Origin: Bacteriovoracaceae bacterium | Lineage (GTDB): Bacteria > Bdellovibrionota > UBA1018 | Length of the DNA: 10,685 nt | Direction: 5' to 3' | Assembly (NCBI GenBank): GCA_947475645.1 | Contig: CANJNU010000008.1 | Span: forward strand, 1-10,685 | In this document: positions 1 to 6,047 of the stretch, one piece after another | Layout of the letters: the number at the start of each line of letters is the position of its first letter | Position numbering within the stretch: the stretch's first letter is position 1 | Notes under the pieces: model-generated | Told to the model about the DNA's origin: nothing | Databases searched by the model: none | What the model saw: the letters and a program-made list of their open reading frames with translations, nothing else | Program-made: the position numbers and the translations under genes

Positions 1-867
1 ATTATTTACGTATGAGGACACGGTTTCCGAATAGGAATCGTTCCACTGCATCGCCACTTCAACATCAACTGTTTCTCTGGCCGCATGAAAAAAGAGGACG
101 TTCGGATGAAGCGCCTGTTTTGATTTATTCATGTGTTCAACAAACTGAGTCAAACCACCTTCGTAATGAAAATTCTGCTCTTTAAAGCCTTCTACCCGTT
201 CGTCGGTGAGAAGAATTCGTATTCCACTATTGAGGAAAGCTAATTCACGGAGACGTGTGGCGAGGGTGTCGCTATTAAATTCTAAAACCTGAAAAATCTC
301 TGGGTCCGGCTTAAACGTCGTAATTGTTCCGCGCTTATCCGTTACACCCACTTCTTTTAACGGACCCTGTGCAGCTCCGCGCTTAAACGTCTGTTTAAAA
401 ACCTTGCCGTTTTGACGAACTTCCACGGTTAACAGCTCGGAGAGGGCGTTCACACAAGCGGCGCCTACTCCATGTAAGCCGCCCGAAACCTTGTAAGCGC
501 TTCCTTCTTCGTTAAATTTTCCACCCGCATGAAGCTTCGTCATCACCACTTCGACTGCCGAAACACCCGAACTGTGCATTCCGGTAGGAATACCACGACC
601 ATCGTCTTCGACGGTCACACTGTTATCAACATGAATCGTTACTTTTACACTCTTAGCAAAACCAGCTAATGCCTCGTCAATCGAGTTATCCACAATTTCG
701 TATACGCAATGATGAAGCCCACGGAACGAGGTGTCGCCAATATACATTCCCGGACGTTTACGAACAGCCTCAAGACCTTCCAGAATTCTAATTTTATCTG
801 CTGAATATTCCCCCGCTGCAGGGGCTGTATTAAGGGCCGTCACGGAATTGTTATCGGAGTGTTCCAT
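1..867 (-). CDS. gyrB: DNA gyrase subunit B, N-terminal part (runs off the window)
   Basis: GyrB is the ATPase subunit of DNA gyrase, which uses ATP to introduce negative supercoils ahead of replication forks. The first 289 residues are visible, from an ATG at 867; the frame is still open at base 1, so the gene is cut by the window edge and not broken. The GHKL ATPase fold is clear. The segment YEIVDNSIDEA carries the expected general base Glu57 and Mg-binding Asn61, DDGRGIP starts at Asp88, and the ATP-lid glycine motif GGLHGVG lies at about residues 129-135. The start of the transducer domain follows. About 20 residues precede the conserved ADKIRILEGLEAVRKRPGMY region, slightly more than in short family members. 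The gene follows recF after 33 bases and probably shares its transcript. ParE, the topoisomerase IV paralogue, has a similar N-terminus, but the recF neighbourhood argues for GyrB. Confidence 0.96.
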   Translation of the reverse strand, partial: MEHSDNNSVTALNTAPAAGEYSADKIRILEGLEAVRKRPGMYIGDTSFRGLHHCVYEIVDNSIDEALAGFAKSVKVTIHVDNSVTVEDDGRGIPTGMHSSGVSAVEVVMTKLHAGGKFNEEGSAYKVSGGLHGVGAACVNALSELLTVEVRQNGKVFKQTFKRGAAQGPLKEVGVTDKRGTITTFKPDPEIFQVLEFNSDTLATRLRELAFLNSGIRILLTDERVEGFKEQNFHYEGGLTQFVEHMNKSKQALHPNVLFFHAARETVDVEVAMQWNDSYSETVSSYVNN

Positions 868-900
868 AATTCTATCTTTTCCCGTTCAACTGGCTATTCA

Positions 901-2136
901 CTATCCACTCAGCTCATCCAAGTGCGCTTGCCCTTGTTTAATCCAGAATCTTTTTAATAACGGATTGGAGGGCGAGAAATTCGCATCCAAAAAACTTTCC
1001 GTTGTTGAAATAAAAACCTGAAGATCACTCTTCAATAAAAACTGAATGAGAAATTCTCTACGGTGGCGATCGAGTTCAGATGAAAAATCATCCAAAAGAA
1101 ACAACGGGCGATGTCCGGTTTCCTTTGTGAACAACTCAACCTCACAAAGTTTTAGAGCCAAGAGGGCTGAACGAACTTCTCCTTGCGACCCATGGCCCTT
1201 TAACGTTTGAGACCCCAGATAGAGACTCCAGTCATCCCGGTGGGGACCCACCAGCGAGTGGCCAGAGCGCCATTCTGCTTCTCTCATTTCAGAGACTTTT
1301 TGCCAGAAAGAATGCTTTAATTGGTCTAGCGAAGGAGGGGGGGACTGTCCAGTTAAATGTACCTGTTCTAAGCTATTGTTCACGCTAGATAAACCCTCAA
1401 TTTGAGGCGCCCATAGGGATTGATAAATCAGGTCTAAAAGAGGCTGTTCAGGGGCGATCTGGCGCAGAGTTAAATCGAGTACTTTCTGAAGCCGAAGTAT
1501 CCACCTGAAGCGAGTATCCGTGATGCGGGCAGCTAAATTTGCAAGCGCCTCTGTAAAACCATCCAGGACTGCCTGCTGTCTTTGAGTTGCCGATGTCTTT
1601 AAAACAGCGTTTCTTTGTTCTAGGACGCGTTGATACTGAGAATACTCCCTCAGGTAGTCAATATTCTCTGCAGCAAGCACACGATCCAAATATGAGCGCC
1701 TCATGGCCGGCTCACCGCGAATCAGATCATGGTCGGCCGGATTAAACACGACGGCGTGAAAACCCAATTCAATATTGCCGAACCGCTGAGTGAGGTAAAG
1801 GGTCGAACTCTTAAAAGGTTTACCGTTAATAAACGCTACCTTGGTGGCCTTAGTGTGGGCAACGTCCGCAAAGGCAAAGACCAACTTAAGTTGAGTCTCC
1901 CAATTCGTGTCCTGAAGCACACAGATCAGCTCCGAGTGCTCTTGTTGCCACATCATCACTTCTGAGGTTTTAGAGCCTCGAAAAGATCTTAAGCTAGAGA
2001 AGTAACTAATCGCCTCAAGGATCGACGTTTTACCTTGGCCATTGCCTCCAAAGAGGAAGTTCAGATGGGGACCGGCTTCGATTGTCGTCTCGCTTATGTT
2101 TCTGAAATTTCGAAGAGTCAGCCGATCGATTTTCAA
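901..2136 (-). CDS. recF: DNA replication and repair protein RecF
   Basis: RecF is an SMC-like ATPase that, with RecO and RecR, loads RecA at single-strand gaps. The 411-residue protein begins MKIDRLTLRNFRN, the usual RecF opening. It has a Walker A motif GGNGQGKTS at residues 30-38, GPHRDD at 297-302, an ABC signature GSQGE at 316-320 and a Walker B LLDDFSSELD ending near residue 356. It is longer than the roughly 360-370 residues common in the family; the extra length seems to lie in the middle (about 225-275) and in the C-terminal tail. The start codon is TTG at 2136, chosen because the family N-terminus begins exactly there. It lies only 8 bases after the dnaN stop, with no strong Shine-Dalgarno sequence, so translation is probably coupled to dnaN. 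Confidence 0.95.
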   Translation of the reverse strand: MKIDRLTLRNFRNISETTIEAGPHLNFLFGGNGQGKTSILEAISYFSSLRSFRGSKTSEVMMWQQEHSELICVLQDTNWETQLKLVFAFADVAHTKATKVAFINGKPFKSSTLYLTQRFGNIELGFHAVVFNPADHDLIRGEPAMRRSYLDRVLAAENIDYLREYSQYQRVLEQRNAVLKTSATQRQQAVLDGFTEALANLAARITDTRFRWILRLQKVLDLTLRQIAPEQPLLDLIYQSLWAPQIEGLSSVNNSLEQVHLTGQSPPPSLDQLKHSFWQKVSEMREAEWRSGHSLVGPHRDDWSLYLGSQTLKGHGSQGEVRSALLALKLCEVELFTKETGHRPLFLLDDFSSELDRHRREFLIQFLLKSDLQVFISTTESFLDANFSPSNPLLKRFWIKQGQAHLDELSG

Positions 2137-2144
2137 GAGCTTTA

Positions 2145-3251
2145 CTAGATTCGCATCGGCATAATCACATAAGTGTGATTACTCTGTCCTTCGATTTTTA
2201 AAATTCCAGGACTGAGACGATCCTTCAGATGAAACTCTAAAGTCTCGCCTTCAGCGACGTTAAGACACTCAAGTAGGTAGCGCGAGTTGAATCCAATATC
2301 CATCGCCTCATGCGCGTATTCTACGTCGATCTCTTCGCGTGCTTCGCCCATGTCGGGATTACTCGATGAAATAGTCATCGCCCCACCATTCAAAACAACT
2401 TTTACACCGCGACTCTTCTCGTGTGCGAGTAAACTTACTCGCTTTAAAGCCGAGTTAAATTGTTCGCGATTCATCTTCACAATTTTATCTACTGACTTAG
2501 GAATCACAACTCTATAGTCGGGGTACTCACCGTCGATCAGCCGAACAAAAAGAAAACTATTCTCAAATTTAGCAAAAAGATAACCCCGCTCAAACGAGAG
2601 TCCAATTACTGACTGAGATTCAGTAAGAAGTTTTCTAATCTCAGTGAGGCCCTTCTTTGGAATAATAATTCCACGACGAAGTTCAGGCATCGTAAGGAAC
2701 ACTTCAGAATCAACAAAGGAAAGTCGATGACCGTCGGTAGCGGTCATGCGCATTACGCCATTTTCAAGGTGTTCGAAATAAACTCCGTTGAGATGGTAAC
2801 GAGTCGAGTCGGTTGAGACTGCAAACTGCGTACGATCGATCATGTTTTGTAAAGCATCTACTCGAGCATCTGAATAAGTCTTGTCTTCGAAGATGGGAAG
2901 AGCCGGATATTCGTCTGCCGATAAACTCACCACATTGAAACGCGATTTTCCGCAAATCAATTCAACCCAGTTGTTATCTTTCTTTGAAATCTGAATCTCT
3001 TTTGACGGAAGTTCTTTTACGATATCGAGAAAATGCTTAGCTGAAAGGGTTACTTTCCCCTCTTGAGGCGATTCAACAGGAAGGGACATCTTGATGCCCA
3101 CTTCGAGATCGGTTCCGCTTAAGGAAAGTTCATTTCCTTTTACTGAACAAAGAATATTTCCAAGGATCTGAACCGTATTTCGTTTTTCAACGACGGACTG
3201 AACCTTCTGCAAGGCTTGTAACAACGGATCTCTGTGAATTGTAAATTTCAT
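2145..3251 (-). CDS. dnaN: DNA polymerase III beta subunit (sliding clamp)
   Basis: DnaN is the ring-shaped sliding clamp that tethers DNA polymerase III and other partners to DNA. The 368-residue length is normal for the family, with three clamp domains of about 120 residues each. Recognisable stretches are KRNTVQILGNIL near residues 23-34, LSGTDLEVGI near 54-63, DSTRYHLNGVYFE near 147-159, a TDGHRLS element near 172-178, DGEYPDYRVVIP near 240-251 and the typical C-terminus ending YVIMPMRI, which helps form the partner-binding pocket. The ATG at 3251 is preceded by AGAGA about 8 bases upstream and by AAGGA about 15 bases upstream. The gene lies immediately beside the DnaA-box region, the usual position of dnaN near oriC, but the dnaA gene that often precedes it is missing. 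recF follows after 8 bases. Confidence 0.97.
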   Translation of the reverse strand: MKFTIHRDPLLQALQKVQSVVEKRNTVQILGNILCSVKGNELSLSGTDLEVGIKMSLPVESPQEGKVTLSAKHFLDIVKELPSKEIQISKKDNNWVELICGKSRFNVVSLSADEYPALPIFEDKTYSDARVDALQNMIDRTQFAVSTDSTRYHLNGVYFEHLENGVMRMTATDGHRLSFVDSEVFLTMPELRRGIIIPKKGLTEIRKLLTESQSVIGLSFERGYLFAKFENSFLFVRLIDGEYPDYRVVIPKSVDKIVKMNREQFNSALKRVSLLAHEKSRGVKVVLNGGAMTISSSNPDMGEAREEIDVEYAHEAMDIGFNSRYLLECLNVAEGETLEFHLKDRLSPGILKIEGQSNHTYVIMPMRI

Positions 3252-3351
3252 GTGAATTTCTCTAAATCCTTCTTTGAAAGCCCATCTTGACTCTCTTTTT
3301 TTGCGGGGATTGACAAGAGTTCATTCAGGCTTTTTTGGGCATCCCGACCCC

Positions 3352-3366
3352 CTTCTTCTGAAGAAG
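3352..3366. repeat. 15-bp palindrome in the dnaN leader
   Basis: CTTCTTC and GAAGAAG form perfect 7-bp arms around a single central base. It lies about 100 bases upstream of the dnaN start and next to the TATATATATA tract. It could be an operator or a small hairpin in the dnaN leader. It is not followed by a T-run on either strand, so it is unlikely to be a terminator. Function unknown. Confidence 0.4.
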
Positions 3367-3369
3367 ATC

Positions 3370-3421
3370 TTATATATATAAAGAGTAGTAGTAGTAGTAG
3401 GGGCGGTGGATAAGCGGATAA
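3370..3421 (-). promoter_or_regulatory. Basal-unwinding-like element: DnaA boxes, GC cluster, five DnaA-trios, AT tract
   Basis: Read 5' to 3' on the minus strand, this segment has two head-to-tail DnaA boxes: TTATCCGCT at 3421-3413, a weak copy, and TTATCCACC at 3413-3405, with one mismatch. A GC cluster at 3406-3400 follows, then five TAC-type triplets at 3400-3386 and an alternating TA tract at 3382-3370. On the plus strand the triplets are five consecutive TAG units, that is 3'-GAT-5', the preferred DnaA-trio. Box, GC cluster, trios and AT-rich DNA in this order and orientation is the known basal unwinding system of bacterial origins, where DnaA spreads from double-stranded boxes onto one single strand. 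The assignment is by architecture and is not experimentally tested here. Confidence 0.72.
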
Positions 3422-3455
3422 GAGAGTTAAGGTTTTGTAATTATTATAGAAAACC

Positions 3456-3509
3456 GGTGGATAAGGTTGGGGATAGCGATGGGGGATAACTTTGCTGATT
3501 TGTGGATAA
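3456..3509 (-). promoter_or_regulatory. Minus-oriented DnaA-box cluster
   Basis: There is one exact box at 3501-3509 and one single-mismatch box at 3456-3464 (TTATCCACC on the minus strand). Two weaker matches lie at 3468-3476 and 3481-3489, where the second half of the box is C-rich. The first two lie 12 bases apart, the spacing also seen in the main array at 3771-3851. All point the same way as the boxes of the unwinding element to the left. Confidence 0.7.
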
Positions 3510-3534
3510 CTCAGGAGGTCTTGAAAAATGGCAG

Positions 3535-3575
3535 TTATCCACCGGGTTATCCCCAACCCAATTGGGGATAACCCG
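3535..3575. repeat. 14-bp inverted repeat made of variant DnaA boxes
   Basis: The arms at 3543-3556 (CGGGTTATCCCCAA) and 3562-3575 are exact reverse complements around a 5-nt loop CCCAA. Each arm holds a TTATCCCCA box variant, at 3547-3555 on plus and 3563-3571 on minus. A TTATCCACC box at 3535-3543 lies exactly 12 bases before the left variant. No T-run follows, so a terminator is unlikely. A paired DnaA-binding site or an origin-regulator site is more plausible. Confidence 0.7.
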
Positions 3576-3640
3576 TAATAGAGGAGTATTATTGTCTATC
3601 TACTCGGCGATTTGATGCAATATTTGTAAAAAGAGATGAG

Positions 3641-3649
3641 TTATCCACA
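3641..3649 (+). promoter_or_regulatory. Isolated consensus DnaA box
   Basis: An exact TTATCCACA on the plus strand. It stands alone just left of the AT-rich tract that begins at about 3650. It faces the minus-oriented box at 3701-3709, so the two bracket the first part of the AT-rich tract. Confidence 0.85.
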
Positions 3650-3770
3650 AAAGAAGACGAAAAAAATAAGGTATTAGGTGTTTAATTATTTATAAACTTT
3701 TGTGGATAAGGGGATAACTTTTTAAACTATTGAAATTACGTGTTTATATTTATTTAAAGTCTATTTATTT
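3650..3770. other. AT-rich tract, second candidate for the DNA unwinding element
   Basis: Two strongly AT-rich stretches, 3661-3700 (34 of 40 bases A or T by hand count) and about 3719-3770 (all but roughly 7 of 52 bases A or T), flank a central pair of DnaA boxes on the minus strand: exact at 3701-3709 and weak at 3709-3717, sharing one base. Next to the dense box array at 3771-3851, this is a natural place for strand opening. It competes with the trio element at 3370-3421 as the functional unwinding site; both could act. Confidence 0.55.
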
Positions 3771-3851
3771 TGTGGATAAGGTTGTGGATATCTTTGTGGA
3801 TAAAAGTTATCCACAAAGATATCCACAACCTTATCCACCGACTAATCCACA
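3771..3851. repeat. Seven-box DnaA array built as a 32-bp perfect inverted repeat
   Basis: DnaA-box 9-mers start at 3771, 3783, 3795, 3807, 3819, 3831 and 3843, each exactly 12 bases after the last, with 3-base spacers. The first three read on the minus strand and the last four on plus. The two central boxes (3795-3803 and 3807-3815) and the first (3771-3779) are exact; the others have one mismatch: ATATCCACA at the second and fifth, TTATCCACC at the sixth, TAATCCACA at the seventh. Because the order of exact and variant boxes is mirrored, bases 3772-3803 and 3807-3838 are perfect reverse complements (32 bp) around the loop AAG. A cooperative DnaA filament on this register is expected. Confidence 0.9.
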
Positions 3852-3880
3852 AATTTTGAGTTTAAAGTAATAAAGTCTGT

Positions 3881-3905
3881 CTCTTGAGAAGAGTAAATTT
3901 TTTTT
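3881..3905 (+). terminator. Weak hairpin plus T8 run, plus strand
   Basis: CTCTT at 3881-3885 and AAGAG at 3889-3893 form a 5-bp stem with loop GAG. After TAAA comes a run of eight T (3898-3905). This is a poor intrinsic terminator for plus-strand transcripts leaving the origin toward the mutase operon: the stem is short and four bases separate it from the T-run. On the minus strand, where the operon transcript arrives, no T-run follows the hairpin. Confidence 0.25.
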
Positions 3906-3921
3906 ATAGTCTGCAGACCGG

Positions 3922-4332
3922 TTATTCGCGACTAGGAGCGTTGTTTCTAATATAATCAACGACCTCTTGTAGGCCGGTGCCTGGCGTGAAGATCATGTGA
4001 ACGCCTTGGCTTTTAAGGGCGGCAAAGTCTTCATCGGGGATAATACCACCCACCACGAAAAGGGCATCCGTAAGTCCCTTCGCTTGAATACCTTGGATGA
4101 TATCTGGCACGAGGGCATTATGCGCGCCTGATAGGATGCTCAGTCCAACCACATGCACGTCTTCTTGAATGGCTGCCGTGACGACCATCTCAGTGGTTTG
4201 GTGAAGGCCGGTATAGATCACCTCGAAGCCAGCGTCACGCAGCGCGCGCGCAATCACCTTGGCGCCTCGGTCGTGCCCGTCCAAACCCGGCTTAGCTACC
4301 AATATTCTAATCTTCGTTTTGTTTTGTATCAT
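3922..4332 (-). CDS. icmB: Acyl-CoA mutase small subunit, B12-binding (isobutyryl-CoA mutase-type)
   Basis: This 136-residue protein is a stand-alone cobalamin-binding domain. It has the DxHxxG motif (Asp18, His20, Gly23 in GLDGHDRG), which supplies the lower axial histidine of adenosylcobalamin. It also has SILSG at 65-69 and GG at 95-96, which line the nucleotide-tail pocket. It matches the C-terminal domain of methylmalonyl-CoA mutase, here a separate chain as in IcmAB and archaeal-type mutases. The ATG at 4332 lies 2 bases after the stop of the catalytic subunit, so the two are surely co-translated partners. The domain does not fix substrate choice; the icmB name follows from residues in the large subunit. 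It is the last gene of the operon, and the non-coding origin region begins right after it. Confidence 0.88.
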   Translation of the reverse strand: MIQNKTKIRILVAKPGLDGHDRGAKVIARALRDAGFEVIYTGLHQTTEMVVTAAIQEDVHVVGLSILSGAHNALVPDIIQGIQAKGLTDALFVVGGIIPDEDFAALKSQGVHMIFTPGTGLQEVVDYIRNNAPSRE

Positions 4333-4334
4333 TG

Positions 4335-6029
4335 CTAGAAGCTCCCTAATTCACGGTACTCACCAAAAACACCCCGTAGTGTATCGCACACTTCTTGGAG
4401 GGTAGCGTACGCTTTGACCGCCTCAATCATTGAAGGCATTAAGTTCTTACCCGCTAGAGCATCTTCTTTAACTTGGCTCAGGGCGGCCGCGTGGGCCTGA
4501 GCGTCGCGTCTCGCTCGAAGTGAAACAAGCTTCTGTGACTGGGTTTGTTCAATCGTGCGATCGATGTAAAGGGTCTCCAGGGGTTTACTTTTCTCCTGCT
4601 GCTGGTAGCGATTTACACCCACCATCACTTTGTCTTTCGTCTCCAGAAGACGCTGAAAGTGATAGGCGCTATTTCCGATTTCAGCCTGAGGGTAGCCATT
4701 CTCAATCGCGGCCACTATGCCTCCCATCTCGTCGATCTTGCGAAGGTAGTCGAGAGCCTCTTTCTCCACTTTATGAGTCAGTGTCTCCATAAAATAGGAT
4801 CCACCAAAGGGATCGACAACATGAGCTACACCACTTTCTTCGGCAATGATTTGCTGCGTACGCAGTGCAATCATCACAGACTCATCCGTGGGTAATGCCA
4901 TGGTCTCGTCCATAGAGTTGGTGTGAAGGGAGTTAGTTCCACCTAAAATGCCTGCCAATGCCTGAATCGCCACGCGTACAATATTATTGTAAGGCTGCTG
5001 TGCGGTAAGTGAGACCCCGGCCGTTTGTGCGTGGGTTCGTAGCATCCATGACCGAGGATCCTTGGCCCCGTAGCGCTCCTTCATGAGGCGCGCCCAGATC
5101 CGGCGGGCTGCCCGAAATTTAGCAATCTCTTCGAAGAAGTCGTTGTGAACGTCCCAGAAAAAAGAGAGGCGAGGGGCGAAGTCGTCAATCTTCATTCCTC
5201 GCTGTAAGCAACCGTCGACATAACCCAAACCATCCGCGATGGTAAAGGCGAGCTCCTGTACGGCAGTCGCCCCAGCTTCACGAATATGGTAGCCAGAAAT
5301 ACTGACCGTGTTCCAATTAGGATATTCCTGAGTGCAATACTCGATCGTATCGATGACTAGGCCGACGGCCGGTTTAATGGGGAATAACCACTCTTTTTGA
5401 GCGATGTATTCTTTAAGAATATCGTTTTGTAGGGTGCCCTTGACTTTGTGTTTAGGAACGCCCTGCTTTTCGGCTACGGCAAAATACATGGCCAAGATTA
5501 CAGCGGCCGGTCCGTTGATGGTCATCGAGGTGGTCACATCACCCAGAGGAATTCCAGCAAAGAGCTCCTCCATGTCTTCTAAAGAGGAGACGGCCACACC
5601 ACACTTACCCACCTCGCCTTTTGATTTGGGGCTGTCGGCATCGTAGCCCATTAAGGTGGGCATATCGAATGCGGTCGATAAACCGGTCTGGCCATGTTCC
5701 AATAGGAGTTTGAAACGCTTATTGGTTTCTTTGGCGCTGGCGAAGCCGGCAAACTGCCGCATGGTCCAAAATTTACCGCGATACATATTGCGCTGTACGC
5801 CGCGAGTAAATGGAAATTCTCCGGGAAACCCGGAGTCGCGGAGATAATCGAAGCCAATGTCTTCGAGGTCTAATGGAGTACACAGAAGCGGCACGTCCAT
5901 GTCGCTTTGTGTGGTGAATCTTGCATTTCGCGTGGGATATTTCGCCTCAGAATCCTTTAAACGAGTTACCCACTCAGCCCGCGCCGCCCGAAGGGCGTCC
6001 ATTTTCTCTTTAGAACTTTGAATCGACAT
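4335..6029 (-). CDS. icmA: Acyl-CoA mutase large subunit, methylmalonyl-CoA mutase family, isobutyryl-CoA mutase-type
   Basis: This is the 564-residue catalytic TIM-barrel subunit of an adenosylcobalamin-dependent carbon-skeleton mutase. Family blocks are clear: RQFAGF at 91-96, [13 protein letters not shown] at 113-125, TSMTINGP at 167-174, [15 protein letters not shown] at 200-214, [11 protein letters not shown] at 243-253 with His248, and [10 protein letters not shown] near 285-294. The residues that set substrate choice in this family are Phe93, Ala120 and Gln211. Methylmalonyl-CoA mutases have Tyr and Arg at the first and third (Tyr89 and Arg207 in the Propionibacterium enzyme, the same spacing of 118). 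Phe and Gln are the isobutyryl-CoA mutase pair, so isobutyryl/butyryl-CoA interconversion is the likely reaction. No B12 or G-protein domain is fused. A strong AGGAAGG site precedes the ATG at 6029. Automatic annotation would probably say methylmalonyl-CoA mutase. Confidence 0.88.
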   Translation of the reverse strand: MSIQSSKEKMDALRAARAEWVTRLKDSEAKYPTRNARFTTQSDMDVPLLCTPLDLEDIGFDYLRDSGFPGEFPFTRGVQRNMYRGKFWTMRQFAGFASAKETNKRFKLLLEHGQTGLSTAFDMPTLMGYDADSPKSKGEVGKCGVAVSSLEDMEELFAGIPLGDVTTSMTINGPAAVILAMYFAVAEKQGVPKHKVKGTLQNDILKEYIAQKEWLFPIKPAVGLVIDTIEYCTQEYPNWNTVSISGYHIREAGATAVQELAFTIADGLGYVDGCLQRGMKIDDFAPRLSFFWDVHNDFFEEIAKFRAARRIWARLMKERYGAKDPRSWMLRTHAQTAGVSLTAQQPYNNIVRVAIQALAGILGGTNSLHTNSMDETMALPTDESVMIALRTQQIIAEESGVAHVVDPFGGSYFMETLTHKVEKEALDYLRKIDEMGGIVAAIENGYPQAEIGNSAYHFQRLLETKDKVMVGVNRYQQQEKSKPLETLYIDRTIEQTQSQKLVSLRARRDAQAHAAALSQVKEDALAGKNLMPSMIEAVKAYATLQEVCDTLRGVFGEYRELGSF

Positions 6030-6047
6030 ACTTCAATTCCTTCCTAC

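Larger units (their letters stand above)
3252..3921. other. Probable chromosomal replication origin (oriC), non-coding
   Basis: This 670-base stretch between dnaN and the mutase operon has no credible gene and is dense in DnaA-box 9-mers. Exact TTATCCACA copies are at 3501-3509 (minus), 3641-3649 (plus), 3701-3709 (minus), 3771-3779 (minus), 3795-3803 (minus) and 3807-3815 (plus). One-mismatch copies are at 3405-3413, 3456-3464, 3535-3543, 3547-3555, 3563-3571, 3783-3791, 3819-3827, 3831-3839 and 3843-3851. Weaker copies are at 3413-3421, 3468-3476, 3481-3489 and 3709-3717. AT-rich tracts and a trio-repeat unwinding element are interspersed. Such box density next to dnaN-recF-gyrB is the standard signature of bacterial oriC. 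The call rests on sequence pattern; no GC-skew calculation was possible. Confidence 0.92.

Noticed and set aside
3300..3400. A sigma-70 promoter for dnaN, such as TTGTCA near 3310 or TATAAG in the TA tract.
   Set aside because: No candidate had both a good -35 and a good -10 box at proper spacing on the minus strand, so none is listed.
3248..3556. A 102-codon minus-strand open frame in the origin region whose stop overlaps the dnaN ATG (ATGA).
   Set aside because: Its sequence is produced by DnaA boxes, the TAG triplet run (a leucine run) and the TA tract. It has no recognisable domain and does not resemble a DnaA C-terminus. A short coupled leader peptide is possible but unsupported.
3772..3838. 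The 32-bp inverted repeat as an intrinsic terminator of the mutase operon.
   Set aside because: No T-run follows on either strand, and every part of the arms is accounted for by DnaA boxes. A transcript hairpin could still slow RNA polymerase.
3771..3851. A CRISPR array or plasmid-type iterons.
   Set aside because: The repeated unit is the DnaA-box consensus with 3-base spacers and a strand flip. There are no 20-40 base spacers, no cas genes and no replication-initiator gene, and the flanking genes are chromosomal housekeeping genes.
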